In this document: piece by piece, positions 26,642 to 35,676 of the stretch
Numbering within the stretch: the first letter of the stretch is position 1
Layout of the letters: each line of letters opens with the position of its first letter
Assembly: GCA_029265355.1 (NCBI GenBank)
Contig: JAJUJL010000002.1
Span: forward strand, 124,001-188,000
Reading direction: 5' to 3'
Origin: Chloroflexota bacterium
GTDB lineage: Bacteria > Chloroflexota > Anaerolineae > Anaerolineales > UBA4823
Length of the DNA stretch: 64,000 nt
Program-made: the position numbers and the translations under genes
The notes under the pieces: generated by a model
The model's database searches: none
What the model was told of the DNA's origin: nothing
The model's input: the letters and a program-made list of their open reading frames with translations, nothing else

Positions 26642-28230
26642 ACGGAAATCATCGAGCGCGCACTCCCCACATTTTTTTGTATGGCCCGCCTGGGGTGGGT
26701 AAGAGCGGCATCGGAAGACGCCTGGCGCAGGATCTGGATTTACCTTTTTCCGACCTGGATGAAGTGATCGAACAGGAAAGCGGGGCGACGATACCAGAGA
26801 TCTTTGCTCGAGAGGGCGAGGCTGGTTTTCGAGCGTGGGAGAGCCGCCTACTCGAGCGGTTGATCAGTCTTGACGAGCGGGTGATTGCCCTGGGCGGTGG
26901 AACGCTGCTTCGAGATGAGAATCGCCGCCTGGCAGAGTTGAGCGGGCAGATCATCCTGCTGAAAGCCCAATTCGAGGTGATACAGGAGCGGTTGAGCCAG
27001 TCGAAGGTGGATCGCCCTCTGTTGGAAAATGATGATCCAGCTCGCCTTGCAGGGTTGCTGCATCAACGCGCTTCCCATTACCAATCATTTCCTTCTACCT
27101 TGGATGTCAGCAATCTGGGTGTCGAACAGGCTGCCTGGGAACTCCAGATCATGCTTGGCCGCTTCCGAATCCATGGCATGCAGGATGGCAGTCGCAACAG
27201 CGCGTACCCTGTAAGAGTAATAGCGGGTGGATTGAAAGATCTCGGAATGCTGCTCGGCGAACCAGTTCGTAAGGCAGAGGCGATCGTGATTACAGATAGC
27301 CGCATCGCTCCGCTGTACGCCAGCCAGGTGCAGCAAAGCCTGGAGCGATGTGGGAGGACGACGCGGTTGATTGTATTGCCCGAAGGGGAAGCCAGCAAAA
27401 CAATGGAAACAGCCACCGAGCTTTGGGGGCGCTTCCTGGAGTTTGGGTTGGACCGCTCGGGAACGGTGATCGCGCTGGGAGGCGGTATGGTCTCTGACCT
27501 GGCAGGTTTTGCCGCATCTTTGTATATGCGCGGCGTCCGATGGGTGGCAGTGCCTACCTCGCTGCTGGGAATGGTGGACGCATCATTGGGCGGGAAGACG
27601 GGTGTGAATCTGCCGCAGGGAAAAAACCTGGTGGGATCTTTCTACCCCCCCTCTTTGGTGCTGGCCGATCCAGAAGTATTGGCCACGCTGCCCGAGGAAG
27701 AGTTTTGCAGCGGGATGGCTGAGGTGGTGAAGCACGGGGTGATTGGGGATGCCAGGCTTTTCGACATCTGCTCGGGCGGTGTGGATCAAGTCAGGCAGCG
27801 GCTCGATGAGGTTGTGCGCCGGGCGATGGCGGTCAAGGTAAAAGTGGTCAATGAAGATCCTTTCGAGAAAGGGGCGCGCGAAGTTTTGAACCTGGGGCAC
27901 ACGCTGGGACATGCGCTGGAGAAGGCAAGCGGCTACAGGCTGCGTCACGGCGAGGCGGTGTCGATTGGATTGGCGATGATTTCTCGGGCTGCGTCGCGGA
28001 TGGGTTATCTTGATGAGAGGATCGCCAATCAAATTTGCGCTGCACTGGATGGGTTGGGCCTGCCGACGCGCCCTCCTCTGCCGATCGATCGCTCACGGAT
28101 CGAAGAACTGATGCGCGTCGATAAGAAGCGCAAAGCAGGAGTGCTCCGCTTTGTTATTCCGGTGGGACTGGGCGACGTGAAATATGGTATGGAAATAAAC
28201 AACCTGGATTTACTCTGGGAGGCGCTATGA
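26638..28230 (+). CDS. aroKB: Bifunctional shikimate kinase / 3-dehydroquinate synthase
   Basis: A 530-residue fusion. Residues 1-170 are shikimate kinase: P-loop [15 protein letters not shown], shikimate-binding [18 protein letters not shown]. Residues about 185-530 are 3-dehydroquinate synthase: [15 protein letters not shown] [64 protein letters not shown] and the metal ligands in [11 protein letters not shown] and RHGEAVSIG. The two enzymes catalyse steps 5 and 2 of the pathway, so the fusion does not join consecutive reactions. The linker contains HGMQDGSRN. No frameshift or internal stop is seen. Confidence 0.96.
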   Translation: MNGNHRARTPHIFLYGPPGVGKSGIGRRLAQDLDLPFSDLDEVIEQESGATIPEIFAREGEAGFRAWESRLLERLISLDERVIALGGGTLLRDENRRLAELSGQIILLKAQFEVIQERLSQSKVDRPLLENDDPARLAGLLHQRASHYQSFPSTLDVSNLGVEQAAWELQIMLGRFRIHGMQDGSRNSAYPVRVIAGGLKDLGMLLGEPVRKAEAIVITDSRIAPLYASQVQQSLERCGRTTRLIVLPEGEASKTMETATELWGRFLEFGLDRSGTVIALGGGMVSDLAGFAASLYMRGVRWVAVPTSLLGMVDASLGGKTGVNLPQGKNLVGSFYPPSLVLADPEVLATLPEEEFCSGMAEVVKHGVIGDARLFDICSGGVDQVRQRLDEVVRRAMAVKVKVVNEDPFEKGAREVLNLGHTLGHALEKASGYRLRHGEAVSIGLAMISRAASRMGYLDERIANQICAALDGLGLPTRPPLPIDRSRIEELMRVDKKRKAGVLRFVIPVGLGDVKYGMEINNLDLLWEAL

Positions 28231-28679
28231 GTAAAATGCCGGCCATTCTGGTGCTGCACGGGCCAAACCTGAATTTACTGGGCGAGCGCGAGCCAGAAGT
28301 CTATGGTTCGCTCACGCTGGAAGAGATCAACCTGCGCCTCAAAGCGGCGGGCGATGAACTTGGTTTGGAAGTGAAATGCTACCAGTCCAACGGAGAGGGT
28401 GCTCTGATTGACGCGCTCCAGGATGCGCGGAGCTGGGCGTCGGGCGTCGTCTTCAACCCTGGCGGCTACACCCACACTTCGGTGGCCTTGCGAGACGCCA
28501 TCGCCGCGATTCCGATACCGGTGATCGAAGTGCACCTGTCCAATGTGTATGCGCGTGAAGAATTCCGCCATCACTCGTTCATCTCTGGCGTGTGCGCCGG
28601 AAAGATCACCGGTTTCGGTTGGCGATCATACCTGCTGGCGTTGATTCACTTCTCCAGCACACTTAAGGGAAATGGATGA
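28227..28679 (+). CDS. aroQ: 3-dehydroquinate dehydratase, type II
   Basis: A 150-residue type II dehydroquinase. [18 protein letters not shown] at the N-terminus contains the catalytic Tyr and Arg loop, [17 protein letters not shown] holds the substrate-binding Asn and His, and [18 protein letters not shown] carries the conserved His and Arg. It dehydrates 3-dehydroquinate to 3-dehydroshikimate. GGGAGG precedes the start, which overlaps the aroKB stop by 4 nt. It is the last gene of the operon and converges on pheA. Confidence 0.97.
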   Translation: MSKMPAILVLHGPNLNLLGEREPEVYGSLTLEEINLRLKAAGDELGLEVKCYQSNGEGALIDALQDARSWASGVVFNPGGYTHTSVALRDAIAAIPIPVIEVHLSNVYAREEFRHHSFISGVCAGKITGFGWRSYLLALIHFSSTLKGNG

Positions 28680-28694
28680 GAGAGGCCGGCCTGC

Positions 28695-29540
28695 TCACTG
28701 CCAGCGGTGCCTGGGGTAGGAGCCCAAGATGCGAAGAAATGGCGCTAATTCGCCCAGGTGATCCAACGCTCGGCTGCAATTGCGGGAAGCAGCATGCCCG
28801 GCAAAATCAACATAGAACAGATACTCCCACGGTTTTCCAGGGATGGGGCGCGACTCGAGCTTGGTAAGATCGATATCTCGCAAGGCGAAGACGCTTAACG
28901 CTTTGAACAAGGCGCCAGGACGGTTTTGCAGGCTGAACACAATCGAGGTTTTGTAGTCGCCAGACTCGGGATCATCCACATGAGCGGGTGTCAACGCCAG
29001 GGCCACGAAGCGGGTAAAATTGGCGGGATTGTCTTCCAGGTTCTCCAGCATGATCTGCAGTCCATACACCTCCGCCGCACGCCGCGAGGCAAGCGCAGCA
29101 GCCTGCAGATCGCCCCGTTCGCGCAGCAGCCTGGCACTCCCGGCAGTATCGGCTTCTGCTTCGCGCTGTAGCCCCAACCTGTTCAGGTTGGCTTCACATT
29201 GGGCTAAGGCCTGGGGGTGGGAATGCACCCGCACGATGTTCTCGAGTTTTGCGCCGGGCAGCGCCAGCAAACAATGTTGCACGCGCAGATGATATTCTCC
29301 CACAATATGCAGGTTTTCGAATCTCAACATCAGGTCATAGTTGCGATGGATACTGCCTGCCAGAGAGTTTTCGATTGGCGCGATCCCAAGCTGGCAGCGC
29401 TGGGCAGACACCGCCTCGAAGAGGGCATCGAATGTCGGGCATGGCAGGGTCTGGATTCCAGGGCCAAAGTACTCCAGGGCAGCCAGTTCACTATAGGCGC
29501 CAGGTTCACCCTGGAAAGCGACAAGCTGAGTGTTATCCAT
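28695..29540 (-). CDS. pheA: Prephenate dehydratase
   Basis: A 281-residue enzyme that converts prephenate to phenylpyruvate. The catalytic domain has [33 protein letters not shown] and the NFTRFVALA motif with the catalytic Thr. A C-terminal ACT domain (about residues 195-275, [19 protein letters not shown] and [21 protein letters not shown]) should give feedback inhibition by phenylalanine; the ESRP motif is the known Phe-binding element. It is encoded alone on the opposite strand, 15 nt from the end of aroQ, so it lies outside the attenuated transcript and must be controlled separately. Confidence 0.96.
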   Translation of the reverse strand: MDNTQLVAFQGEPGAYSELAALEYFGPGIQTLPCPTFDALFEAVSAQRCQLGIAPIENSLAGSIHRNYDLMLRFENLHIVGEYHLRVQHCLLALPGAKLENIVRVHSHPQALAQCEANLNRLGLQREAEADTAGSARLLRERGDLQAAALASRRAAEVYGLQIMLENLEDNPANFTRFVALALTPAHVDDPESGDYKTSIVFSLQNRPGALFKALSVFALRDIDLTKLESRPIPGKPWEYLFYVDFAGHAASRNCSRALDHLGELAPFLRILGSYPRHRWQ

Positions 29541-29752
29541 GTTCAGTTCCTAAAGGCTTGGTGCAAAAAAAGAATTCTTCCGGTGAGCGTTTGCCATGAA
29601 TTGTATCGCACAAGCGCAATAATCGAGCAGATACTTCAAAAATCACGCAATATTCAGACCAATTTGATATAATTAGGTGACGACATTCCATCAACGCACC
29701 CCCGCTCAATAGCCCAGGCCAAGAGAATATATTCTCCTCCAGGAAGGTAAAA

Positions 29753-31660
29753 ATGAATAAGCTACTATCCTTGCTCAGCATCACGCTTACCATTTTTGCA
29801 TTCTTGTATACGGCTCCTTCGCAGGCTGTTGAGCGATTTCAAAGCCCTACAGCATCGCTACAGGTGATCGATCGTGATGGTCGCCCGGTTGAGCAGATTG
29901 TCGATGGGGACCAAATCTCGTTGAGAGTTGAACTTGCCGAGGCATTGCACGATCCAGTCACGGTAGAGTTTTTGTTGGATGGGGAGTTGATCGAGGCGGC
30001 AAAATGCGAAATATTGGTTGGCGAGAAAGCCTGCCAGACCGAAATGTTTCCCTCGTTGGGCTGGCATTGGCTACCAGAGGGAGAGTCACGCCCGAAAGCG
30101 ACCCTGACAGCGACTGTAGGATCACAGAGGGATGTAACGGGGCAGGTTTCGGTCGTTGCCAGGCCGGTGGTTCTGGTGCACGGACTTAACTCAGATTGGC
30201 GCGCCTGGACGAATTATCTTGGCCCGAATGGGTACCTGGCCGGGATTGGATTGCAGGGTTTTGCTGTGGGCGATGGGCAGTTCCCGGGGGTATTGAATAC
30301 CGGCAGCCTGGCCGACCCTACGAAACGCACAAACACCATTGCACAAAACGCAAAGATCCTTGGCGATTATATCGATGCGGTGCGAAAGGAGACCGGAGCG
30401 CAACAGGTCGATCTCGTAGGCCACAGTATGGGCGGGCTCATCTCTCGCTATTACCTTGATAAGTATATGGAGGAAGATAAGGTAGCTCAGTTGATCATGC
30501 TGGGGACGCCGATGGCGGGCTCGGCTTGCGCTAATCTACCCGCATCGTTGGGTATCTTAATACCTGCTGTCTTCGAGATCCGACCTTCTTATGTGAAAGA
30601 TATCTTCAATCAGCAGATCACCCATCGCCGGGGTGTGCCCTTTTATATGCTGGCGGGCACCCAAATTGTTAAGGCATTGCAATCACCCTGTACGGATGTT
30701 CCGACTGATATTGTTGTTTCTGTATCCAGCGCCACGGCGATACCGCTGCATGCCAGAGACTTGCCATTATTGCATACTGCGCTCAACACTTCCAGGATAG
30801 TATTCGATGATTTTGTATCACCGCTGCTGAGATCGCCGGCCGGCAAAATTCCGGAGGAAAGCGATCCTCCGTTATCTTCTTCAGATGACCATACCGAACA
30901 ATTTACCCGGGTTTATTCGGGGAAAATTGAAACGGGTGAAAGCCAGGAAATCGTTATTGCCATCGAGCCGGGTGTCAGTGTGGCAAGTTTTGCACTGTTC
31001 GATACAACGCGCTCTTTGCAGGTGCGCGTCACTGGGGCGAGCGGCAAGGAGATTGTACTGGACGAGGAGAAAAACGGATTGATCGAAATTGATGATCCGA
31101 GCACGCTCGTGTACCTGGGATATGGATTTGAAAATCCAAAGCCGGGAAACTGGAGAGTTACGCTGCTCTCGTCAGAGCGCACGCCTCCTGAAGGCGCGCA
31201 TTATGCCATTAGTGCGAGATTTTCCGGGGGCGCGCGCCTCAGCGCGGCCACCGATATTTTACTGCCCCAGGTAAACGAAAGTGTGCGCCTCAGCGCTCAA
31301 TTCGAAATGTCCGCCCAATCAATCTCGGTCAGCGAGATGCGCGCCGTGATCCAAGGGCCAGCGGGCGATGCTCAAGTGTTTCCGCTGCAGGCCGGACAGG
31401 ATGGGGTGTATGCGCTCGTATGGGCGCCGGACCAGCCTGGCCTGTACGGGATAGAGGTGCAGGGGCGTGGACGATTGGCGGACGGCATGGAGATCGACCG
31501 GGCGGCGTTCCTGGTGGTTGAAGCCCAGCCAGTGCCATCCGCGGAGAGCTATCCCGGGCGGGTCATCTTGGCCTGGGTGTTGGCAATTGGCGTCCCGCTT
31601 CTCTTGATGATCGCGGCAATCGTCGCCTGGCGACTCGTGCGATTGTCACGCGATAAATGA
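29753..31660 (+). CDS. Exported, membrane-anchored alpha/beta hydrolase (lipase-like)
   Basis: A 635-residue protein with a signal peptide (about residues 5-26, ending PSQAVE). The hydrolase domain (about 130-370) carries the oxyanion HG in VVLVHGLNSDW and the nucleophile elbow DLVGHSMGGLISRYY; GTPMAGSACA follows. The rest (about 380-600) is beta-rich with Ig-like repeats (ESQEIVIAIEPGVSV, QDGVYALVWAPDQPG). A C-terminal helix (VILAWVLAIGVPLLLMIAAI) with a basic tail anchors it to the membrane. The substrate is unknown. A TATAAT at 29668-29673 may be its -10 element. No partner genes are evident. Confidence 0.78.
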   Translation: MNKLLSLLSITLTIFAFLYTAPSQAVERFQSPTASLQVIDRDGRPVEQIVDGDQISLRVELAEALHDPVTVEFLLDGELIEAAKCEILVGEKACQTEMFPSLGWHWLPEGESRPKATLTATVGSQRDVTGQVSVVARPVVLVHGLNSDWRAWTNYLGPNGYLAGIGLQGFAVGDGQFPGVLNTGSLADPTKRTNTIAQNAKILGDYIDAVRKETGAQQVDLVGHSMGGLISRYYLDKYMEEDKVAQLIMLGTPMAGSACANLPASLGILIPAVFEIRPSYVKDIFNQQITHRRGVPFYMLAGTQIVKALQSPCTDVPTDIVVSVSSATAIPLHARDLPLLHTALNTSRIVFDDFVSPLLRSPAGKIPEESDPPLSSSDDHTEQFTRVYSGKIETGESQEIVIAIEPGVSVASFALFDTTRSLQVRVTGASGKEIVLDEEKNGLIEIDDPSTLVYLGYGFENPKPGNWRVTLLSSERTPPEGAHYAISARFSGGARLSAATDILLPQVNESVRLSAQFEMSAQSISVSEMRAVIQGPAGDAQVFPLQAGQDGVYALVWAPDQPGLYGIEVQGRGRLADGMEIDRAAFLVVEAQPVPSAESYPGRVILAWVLAIGVPLLLMIAAIVAWRLVRLSRDK

Positions 31661-31858
31661 TCTCGGCTCACGGAGAAGCGCTCACTGGCGCCCCCTTTAT
31701 TTATTCACCCCAAGCACCAGTTGTTACAAGGTCTACGGGTATAATTGAATAAATGAGTTTGGGGTGGATTGGCAGGCGCAGCCTGCCAAAACATCTAACC
31801 CCCCAATTGTGTGTCAAATTGATCAAATCCCAAAAATGCAAAGATGGAGAAAATTGAA

Positions 31859-33310
31859 ATGTCAACGTATGATCTTGGCTTGATCGGACTGGCGGTCATG
31901 GGGCAAAACCTGGTCTTGAATATGGATGACCATGGGTATAAGATCGCAGTTTTCAACCGCACCTCATCAAAAACAACCGAATTCCTCCAAGGAGCGGCCA
32001 AAGGCACCCAGGTCGCAGGCGCTTACAGCATACCGGAGCTGGTCAGCATGCTCAAACGTCCTCGCCGGGTGATGTTAATGGTGAAGGCGGGTAAGCCGGT
32101 GGATGATTTCATCGAGATGGTGCTTCCCTACCTGGAGAAGGGCGACATTATCATCGATGGCGGTAATTCGAACTATCAGGATTCGATACGGCGAACCGCT
32201 TACCTCGAGTCGAAGGGTATGCTCTTTATTGGCACGGGTATTTCTGGCGGCGAAGAAGGGGCGCGTTTTGGTCCCTCGATCATGCCGGGAGGCTCGCTCC
32301 AGGCATGGCCGCATGTGAAAGAAATCTTCCAGAGCATAGCAGCCAAGGTGGAGGATGGCTCGCCGTGCTGTGATTGGGTGGGTGAAAACGGCGCTGGTCA
32401 CTTCGTCAAAATGGTGCACAATGGCATTGAATATGGCGATATGCAGTTAATCAGCGAAGCCTATCACCTGATGAAGGACGGCCTGGGCCTGAGCTATCCA
32501 GAAATGCAGGCCACCTTTGCAGAGTGGAACCGCGGAAAGCTGGACTCGTACTTGATCGAGATCACCGCAGATATCCTGGGATACCGGGATGAGGATGGCA
32601 TGCCTTTGGTGGAGAAAATCCTGGATACGGCGGGGCAAAAAGGTACAGGCCGCTGGACGGCGATCTCTGCGTTGGAGATGGGTGTACCGCTGACACTGAT
32701 CACCGAAGCGGTGCATTCGCGTTCCCTTTCAGCCATAAAGGAAGAACGCGTCCATGCAGCACAAGTACTGCATGGGCTGACATCCCGCTTTCAGGGCGAT
32801 GCTCAGGAGATGGTGGACCAGATTCGCCAGGCGCTGTACGCTTCGAAGATCATTTCATATACCCAGGGATACATGATGATGCGCGCTGCAGCGGGGGAAT
32901 ATGGGTGGAACCTGAATTACGGAGGGATTGCGCTGATGTGGCGGGGCGGCTGCATTATCCGTTCGGCTTTCTTGGGAAAGATCAAGGATGCTTTCGATCG
33001 GAATCCGGCGCTGGAAAACCTGCTTCTGGATGATTATTTTCGCAACGAAGTGGTGGATGCTCAAGCAGCATGGCGCAGCGTCGTGGGTCAGGCAGTAGCG
33101 CTTGGCATACCTGCACCGGCGATGTCTTCTGCGCTGGCATTCTTCGATGGTTACCGACAGGCAAAATTGCCTGCTAACCTGATCCAGGCGCAACGAGATT
33201 ACTTTGGCGCGCACACCTACGAGCGTATCGATAAGCCACGCGGCGAATTCTTTCACACGAATTGGACGGGGATGGGTGGGGATGTGACCGCAGGTAGTTA
33301 CGGCGCCTGA
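31859..33310 (+). CDS. gnd: 6-phosphogluconate dehydrogenase, decarboxylating
   Basis: A 483-residue enzyme of the oxidative pentose phosphate pathway, making ribulose 5-phosphate, CO2 and NADPH. The NADP-binding loop is IGLAVMGQNLVLNM, the cofactor-site block is FNRTSSKT, and the substrate-binding blocks are DGGNSNYQDSIRR, GISGGEEGARFGPS and VKMVHNGIEYGDMQLI. The length matches the long bacterial form. The ATG at 31859 follows GGAG by 8 nt and is preferred to 31844. It is monocistronic, ending at a strong terminator. Confidence 0.97.
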   Translation: MSTYDLGLIGLAVMGQNLVLNMDDHGYKIAVFNRTSSKTTEFLQGAAKGTQVAGAYSIPELVSMLKRPRRVMLMVKAGKPVDDFIEMVLPYLEKGDIIIDGGNSNYQDSIRRTAYLESKGMLFIGTGISGGEEGARFGPSIMPGGSLQAWPHVKEIFQSIAAKVEDGSPCCDWVGENGAGHFVKMVHNGIEYGDMQLISEAYHLMKDGLGLSYPEMQATFAEWNRGKLDSYLIEITADILGYRDEDGMPLVEKILDTAGQKGTGRWTAISALEMGVPLTLITEAVHSRSLSAIKEERVHAAQVLHGLTSRFQGDAQEMVDQIRQALYASKIISYTQGYMMMRAAAGEYGWNLNYGGIALMWRGGCIIRSAFLGKIKDAFDRNPALENLLLDDYFRNEVVDAQAAWRSVVGQAVALGIPAPAMSSALAFFDGYRQAKLPANLIQAQRDYFGAHTYERIDKPRGEFFHTNWTGMGGDVTAGSYGA

Positions 33311-33330
33311 GCATTTGACCAGCACCGCCG

Positions 33331-33374
33331 CATCTCCAGCCTGTTGCGCGTAAGCGGGCTGGAGATGTTTTTTT
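33331..33374 (+). terminator. Terminator of gnd
   Basis: An 11-bp perfect stem (33331-33341 with 33357-33367) is followed by seven T (33368-33374), 20 nt after the gnd stop. Confidence 0.92.
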
Positions 33375-33458
33375 GCCAGACCGCTTACCATTTTGGAAAT
33401 TTAGCGAAGCGGGCGCGAACGTGAGCAGACTGCACTCCGAAAAACCTATACAAAACCA

Positions 33459-33487
33459 TTGACAAATATTTACAAAAGATGTACAAT
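33459..33487 (+). promoter_or_regulatory. Consensus sigma70 promoter of the ABC transporter pair
   Basis: TTGACA (33459-33464) and TACAAT (33482-33487) with a 17-bp spacer, 43 nt upstream of the permease start at 33531. Confidence 0.82.
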
Positions 33488-33530
33488 GTTGGCTATCGGA
33501 AACCAAACAACAATTTCACGGTGGAGAATT

Positions 33531-34682
33531 ATGTCTGTTTATCTGGCATTCAAAGAAGTCTGGCGAAATCTTGGGCGCTATCTCTTGTTCAGCCTGGTCA
33601 TCGCCTTGATCACCATTTTGGTGTTATTCATCGCTGCCCTGGCAGGTGGGTTGGCGAACGCAAACAAGCAGTTGATCGAGAAACTCGACGCTGACTTGTT
33701 GGTTTACCAGGAAAACGTAGATTTGCAGGTCACATCGAGCAGGTTAGGTAATCAAGCCTTGCGTGAGTTGCGGCGTATTCCTGGTGTGGAAAGCGCAGGG
33801 CCGCTTGGTTTCGCCTCAGCAACAATCGTTTTTGACGACTCACGAGAACCGTTGGATATCTCCATGGTGGGCGTCGAGCCCGGTAAACCAGGCGATCCAG
33901 CCCTGATCGAGGGCACCGGTTTGCGCTCGCGGCGAGCGAACGATGCGGTGATCGACGTGAGCATTGCCAGGCAAACCGGTTTATCACTTGGCGACCGTTT
34001 CACGCTGCGCACAATCCAGGGTACAGAAGAAGAATATTACACTTTGATGGTTGTCGGTATCACTGACGAGCGCCAGTATTTCTTTCAACCCTCAATATTC
34101 ATGCCCCTGGCCACATGGGAAAAGATCAAGCCGCAGGCTGCCCCTGCCTCGGATCAAGAAACAATTTACAATGTGCTGGCGGTGCAATTAGAGCAGCCCG
34201 AGCAGGCGCAAGCTGTCGTCCGCGTCATCGCTGAGCGAGTGGCAGGGATCGAGGTCACCGATAAACAAACTGCGATCGAGGCGCTGCCCGGCTATTCTGC
34301 GCAGCAGAGTACGCTCAACACGCAGCAAGCCTTCACGCTTTTGATCGGTGTATTGGTTGTGGGAGGCTTTTTCCAAATCCAGACGCTTCAAAAAGTCGCT
34401 CAAATTGGTGTTTTGAAGGCCATCGGCAGTTCGAGTGGTTCTGTGGCATTGGCGGTTATGCTCCAGATCATCCTGGTTACAATCATTGGCGTCGGTATTG
34501 GCGCTTTGGGAACATTGCTGTTATCGTTGGGTTTACCAGGCAATATTCCCATCGTGTTCACCGGGGCAAGTGTGATTGGGGCGCTGGCACTGTTACTCTC
34601 TATCGGCCCACTGGGAGGCCTGGTCTCAATCCGGCTTGCGTTGCGCATAGATCCCCTGACGGCTATCGGGCTATCATCGTAA
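33531..34682 (+). CDS. FtsX/MacB-like ABC transporter permease (DevC-like)
   Basis: A 383-residue permease with one N-terminal helix (YLLFSLVIALITILVLFIAAL), a large extracytoplasmic domain (about 45-260, including the LRRIPGVESAGPLG strand) and three C-terminal helices with VLKAIGSSSGSVALAV between the first two. This is the MacB/FtsX topology. It lacks a fused ATPase, which is encoded downstream. The start at 33531 has GGAGAATT immediately before it. The substrate is unknown; such pairs often export peptides, lipids or lipoproteins. Confidence 0.85.
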   Translation: MSVYLAFKEVWRNLGRYLLFSLVIALITILVLFIAALAGGLANANKQLIEKLDADLLVYQENVDLQVTSSRLGNQALRELRRIPGVESAGPLGFASATIVFDDSREPLDISMVGVEPGKPGDPALIEGTGLRSRRANDAVIDVSIARQTGLSLGDRFTLRTIQGTEEEYYTLMVVGITDERQYFFQPSIFMPLATWEKIKPQAAPASDQETIYNVLAVQLEQPEQAQAVVRVIAERVAGIEVTDKQTAIEALPGYSAQQSTLNTQQAFTLLIGVLVVGGFFQIQTLQKVAQIGVLKAIGSSSGSVALAVMLQIILVTIIGVGIGALGTLLLSLGLPGNIPIVFTGASVIGALALLLSIGPLGGLVSIRLALRIDPLTAIGLSS

Positions 34683-34716
34683 GCTCGCTGAAGGTAGTTA
34701 TTTCCGCAAAATAAGG

Positions 34717-34777
34717 TGACCCTGAGTGAAGCGAGGAATCTGGATTATCCGGTCGTTGCGCTGGCTCAGAATGAAAG
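34717..34777. repeat. Palindromic repeat between the ABC transporter genes
   Basis: Left arm TGACCCTGAGTGAAGCGAGG, then AATCT, and right arm ending GGCTCAGAATGAAAG. It is a decayed copy of a short palindrome with TGAG-N-GAAGCG arms. It explains the apparent N-terminal extension of the downstream ATPase reading frame and separates it from the permease by about 110 nt. Confidence 0.55.
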
Positions 34778-34793
34778 TACAAGGAAGGTAAGA

Positions 34794-35606
34794 ATGAAAG
34801 CTGCACTGCGCACAGAAGAAGTAACCAAAATTTACGGAAGCGAGAACGCTTCAGTTATTGCCGTAGATCACGTTTCTCTAGAGATTTTACCCGGCGAATT
34901 TGTCGCTCTGGTTGGCCCCAGCGGGTCTGGCAAGACTTCGATGCTGGCTATGCTGGCAGCGCTACTCTCGCCCACCTCCGGAAAAATATTCATCGGGGAC
35001 GAAGAGTTGGGGCGCATGGGGGAGAAGCAGCGGGCACGTTTTCGGCGGGAAAAACTGGGTTTCACCTTCCAGGCGAATAACCTGGTGCCCTACTTGACCG
35101 CTCGAGAAAATGTGGAATTGATGCTGCGTCTCAATGGCCAGTTGGACAAGGTGGGCAAAGCCCGCGCCCAGGAGCTTTTAGATAGGCTTGGGCTTGCCGA
35201 GCGGCTCAATAACCTACCAAGCCAACTCTCTGGCGGGCAACAGCAGAGAGTGGCGATTGCCCGTGCTCTGGTGCATAACCCAGAGGTCGTTTTGGCAGAT
35301 GAACCAACTGCCGCCCTGGATACGGAGCGCGCCTTCCAGGTGGTTGAGACGTTTGCCAATCTCATCCATGAACAGAACAGAGCCGGTATCATGGTTACCC
35401 ATGACCTGCGCATGACCCGCTATGTGGATAAAATCATTCAGATGGTAGATGGCAAAATTCAGCAGGTGATCAGCGACCCGGCACAAATCGAGGCTGTCGC
35501 ATTGACCGGAAGCCTGGTCTCCGTTAGCCAGCCAGTTGCCTTGCCGGATTTTGAGTTAGCTAGCAATCGCATCCGATTCTCTGAATTTGCAATGTCGGCG
35601 GCGTAA
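34794..35606 (+). CDS. ABC transporter ATP-binding protein (LolD/DevA-like)
   Basis: A 270-residue ATPase: Walker A GPSGSGKTS near residue 42, Q-loop FTFQANNLVPYLT, signature LSGGQQQRVAIARAL, Walker B VVLADEPTAALD and H-loop TVMVTHD-like IMVTHDLRM. This subtype pairs with FtsX-like permeases such as the one encoded upstream. The ATG at 34794 is chosen because AAGGAAGG precedes it and the longer frame starts inside a repeat element. A C-terminal extension of about 40 residues beyond the usual core is unassigned. Confidence 0.92.
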   Translation: MKAALRTEEVTKIYGSENASVIAVDHVSLEILPGEFVALVGPSGSGKTSMLAMLAALLSPTSGKIFIGDEELGRMGEKQRARFRREKLGFTFQANNLVPYLTARENVELMLRLNGQLDKVGKARAQELLDRLGLAERLNNLPSQLSGGQQQRVAIARALVHNPEVVLADEPTAALDTERAFQVVETFANLIHEQNRAGIMVTHDLRMTRYVDKIIQMVDGKIQQVISDPAQIEAVALTGSLVSVSQPVALPDFELASNRIRFSEFAMSAA

Positions 35607-35626
35607 TCCTGACAACCCTGAAGGGT

Positions 35627-35659
35627 AAAAACTCCAGCAAGGGGAATGCTGGAGTTTTT
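35627..35659. terminator. Bidirectional terminator
   Basis: A 13-bp stem (35627-35639 with 35647-35659) with A-run on one side and T-run on the other, between the convergent ABC ATPase and MATE genes. It can serve both strands. Confidence 0.9.
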
Positions 35660-35676
35660 CTTTCTTCTACAGCCCT

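Noticed and set aside
34716..34793. 26-residue N-terminal extension of the ABC ATPase
   Set aside because: This stretch is a palindromic repeat; a good ribosome site precedes the internal ATG at 34794 where family similarity starts.
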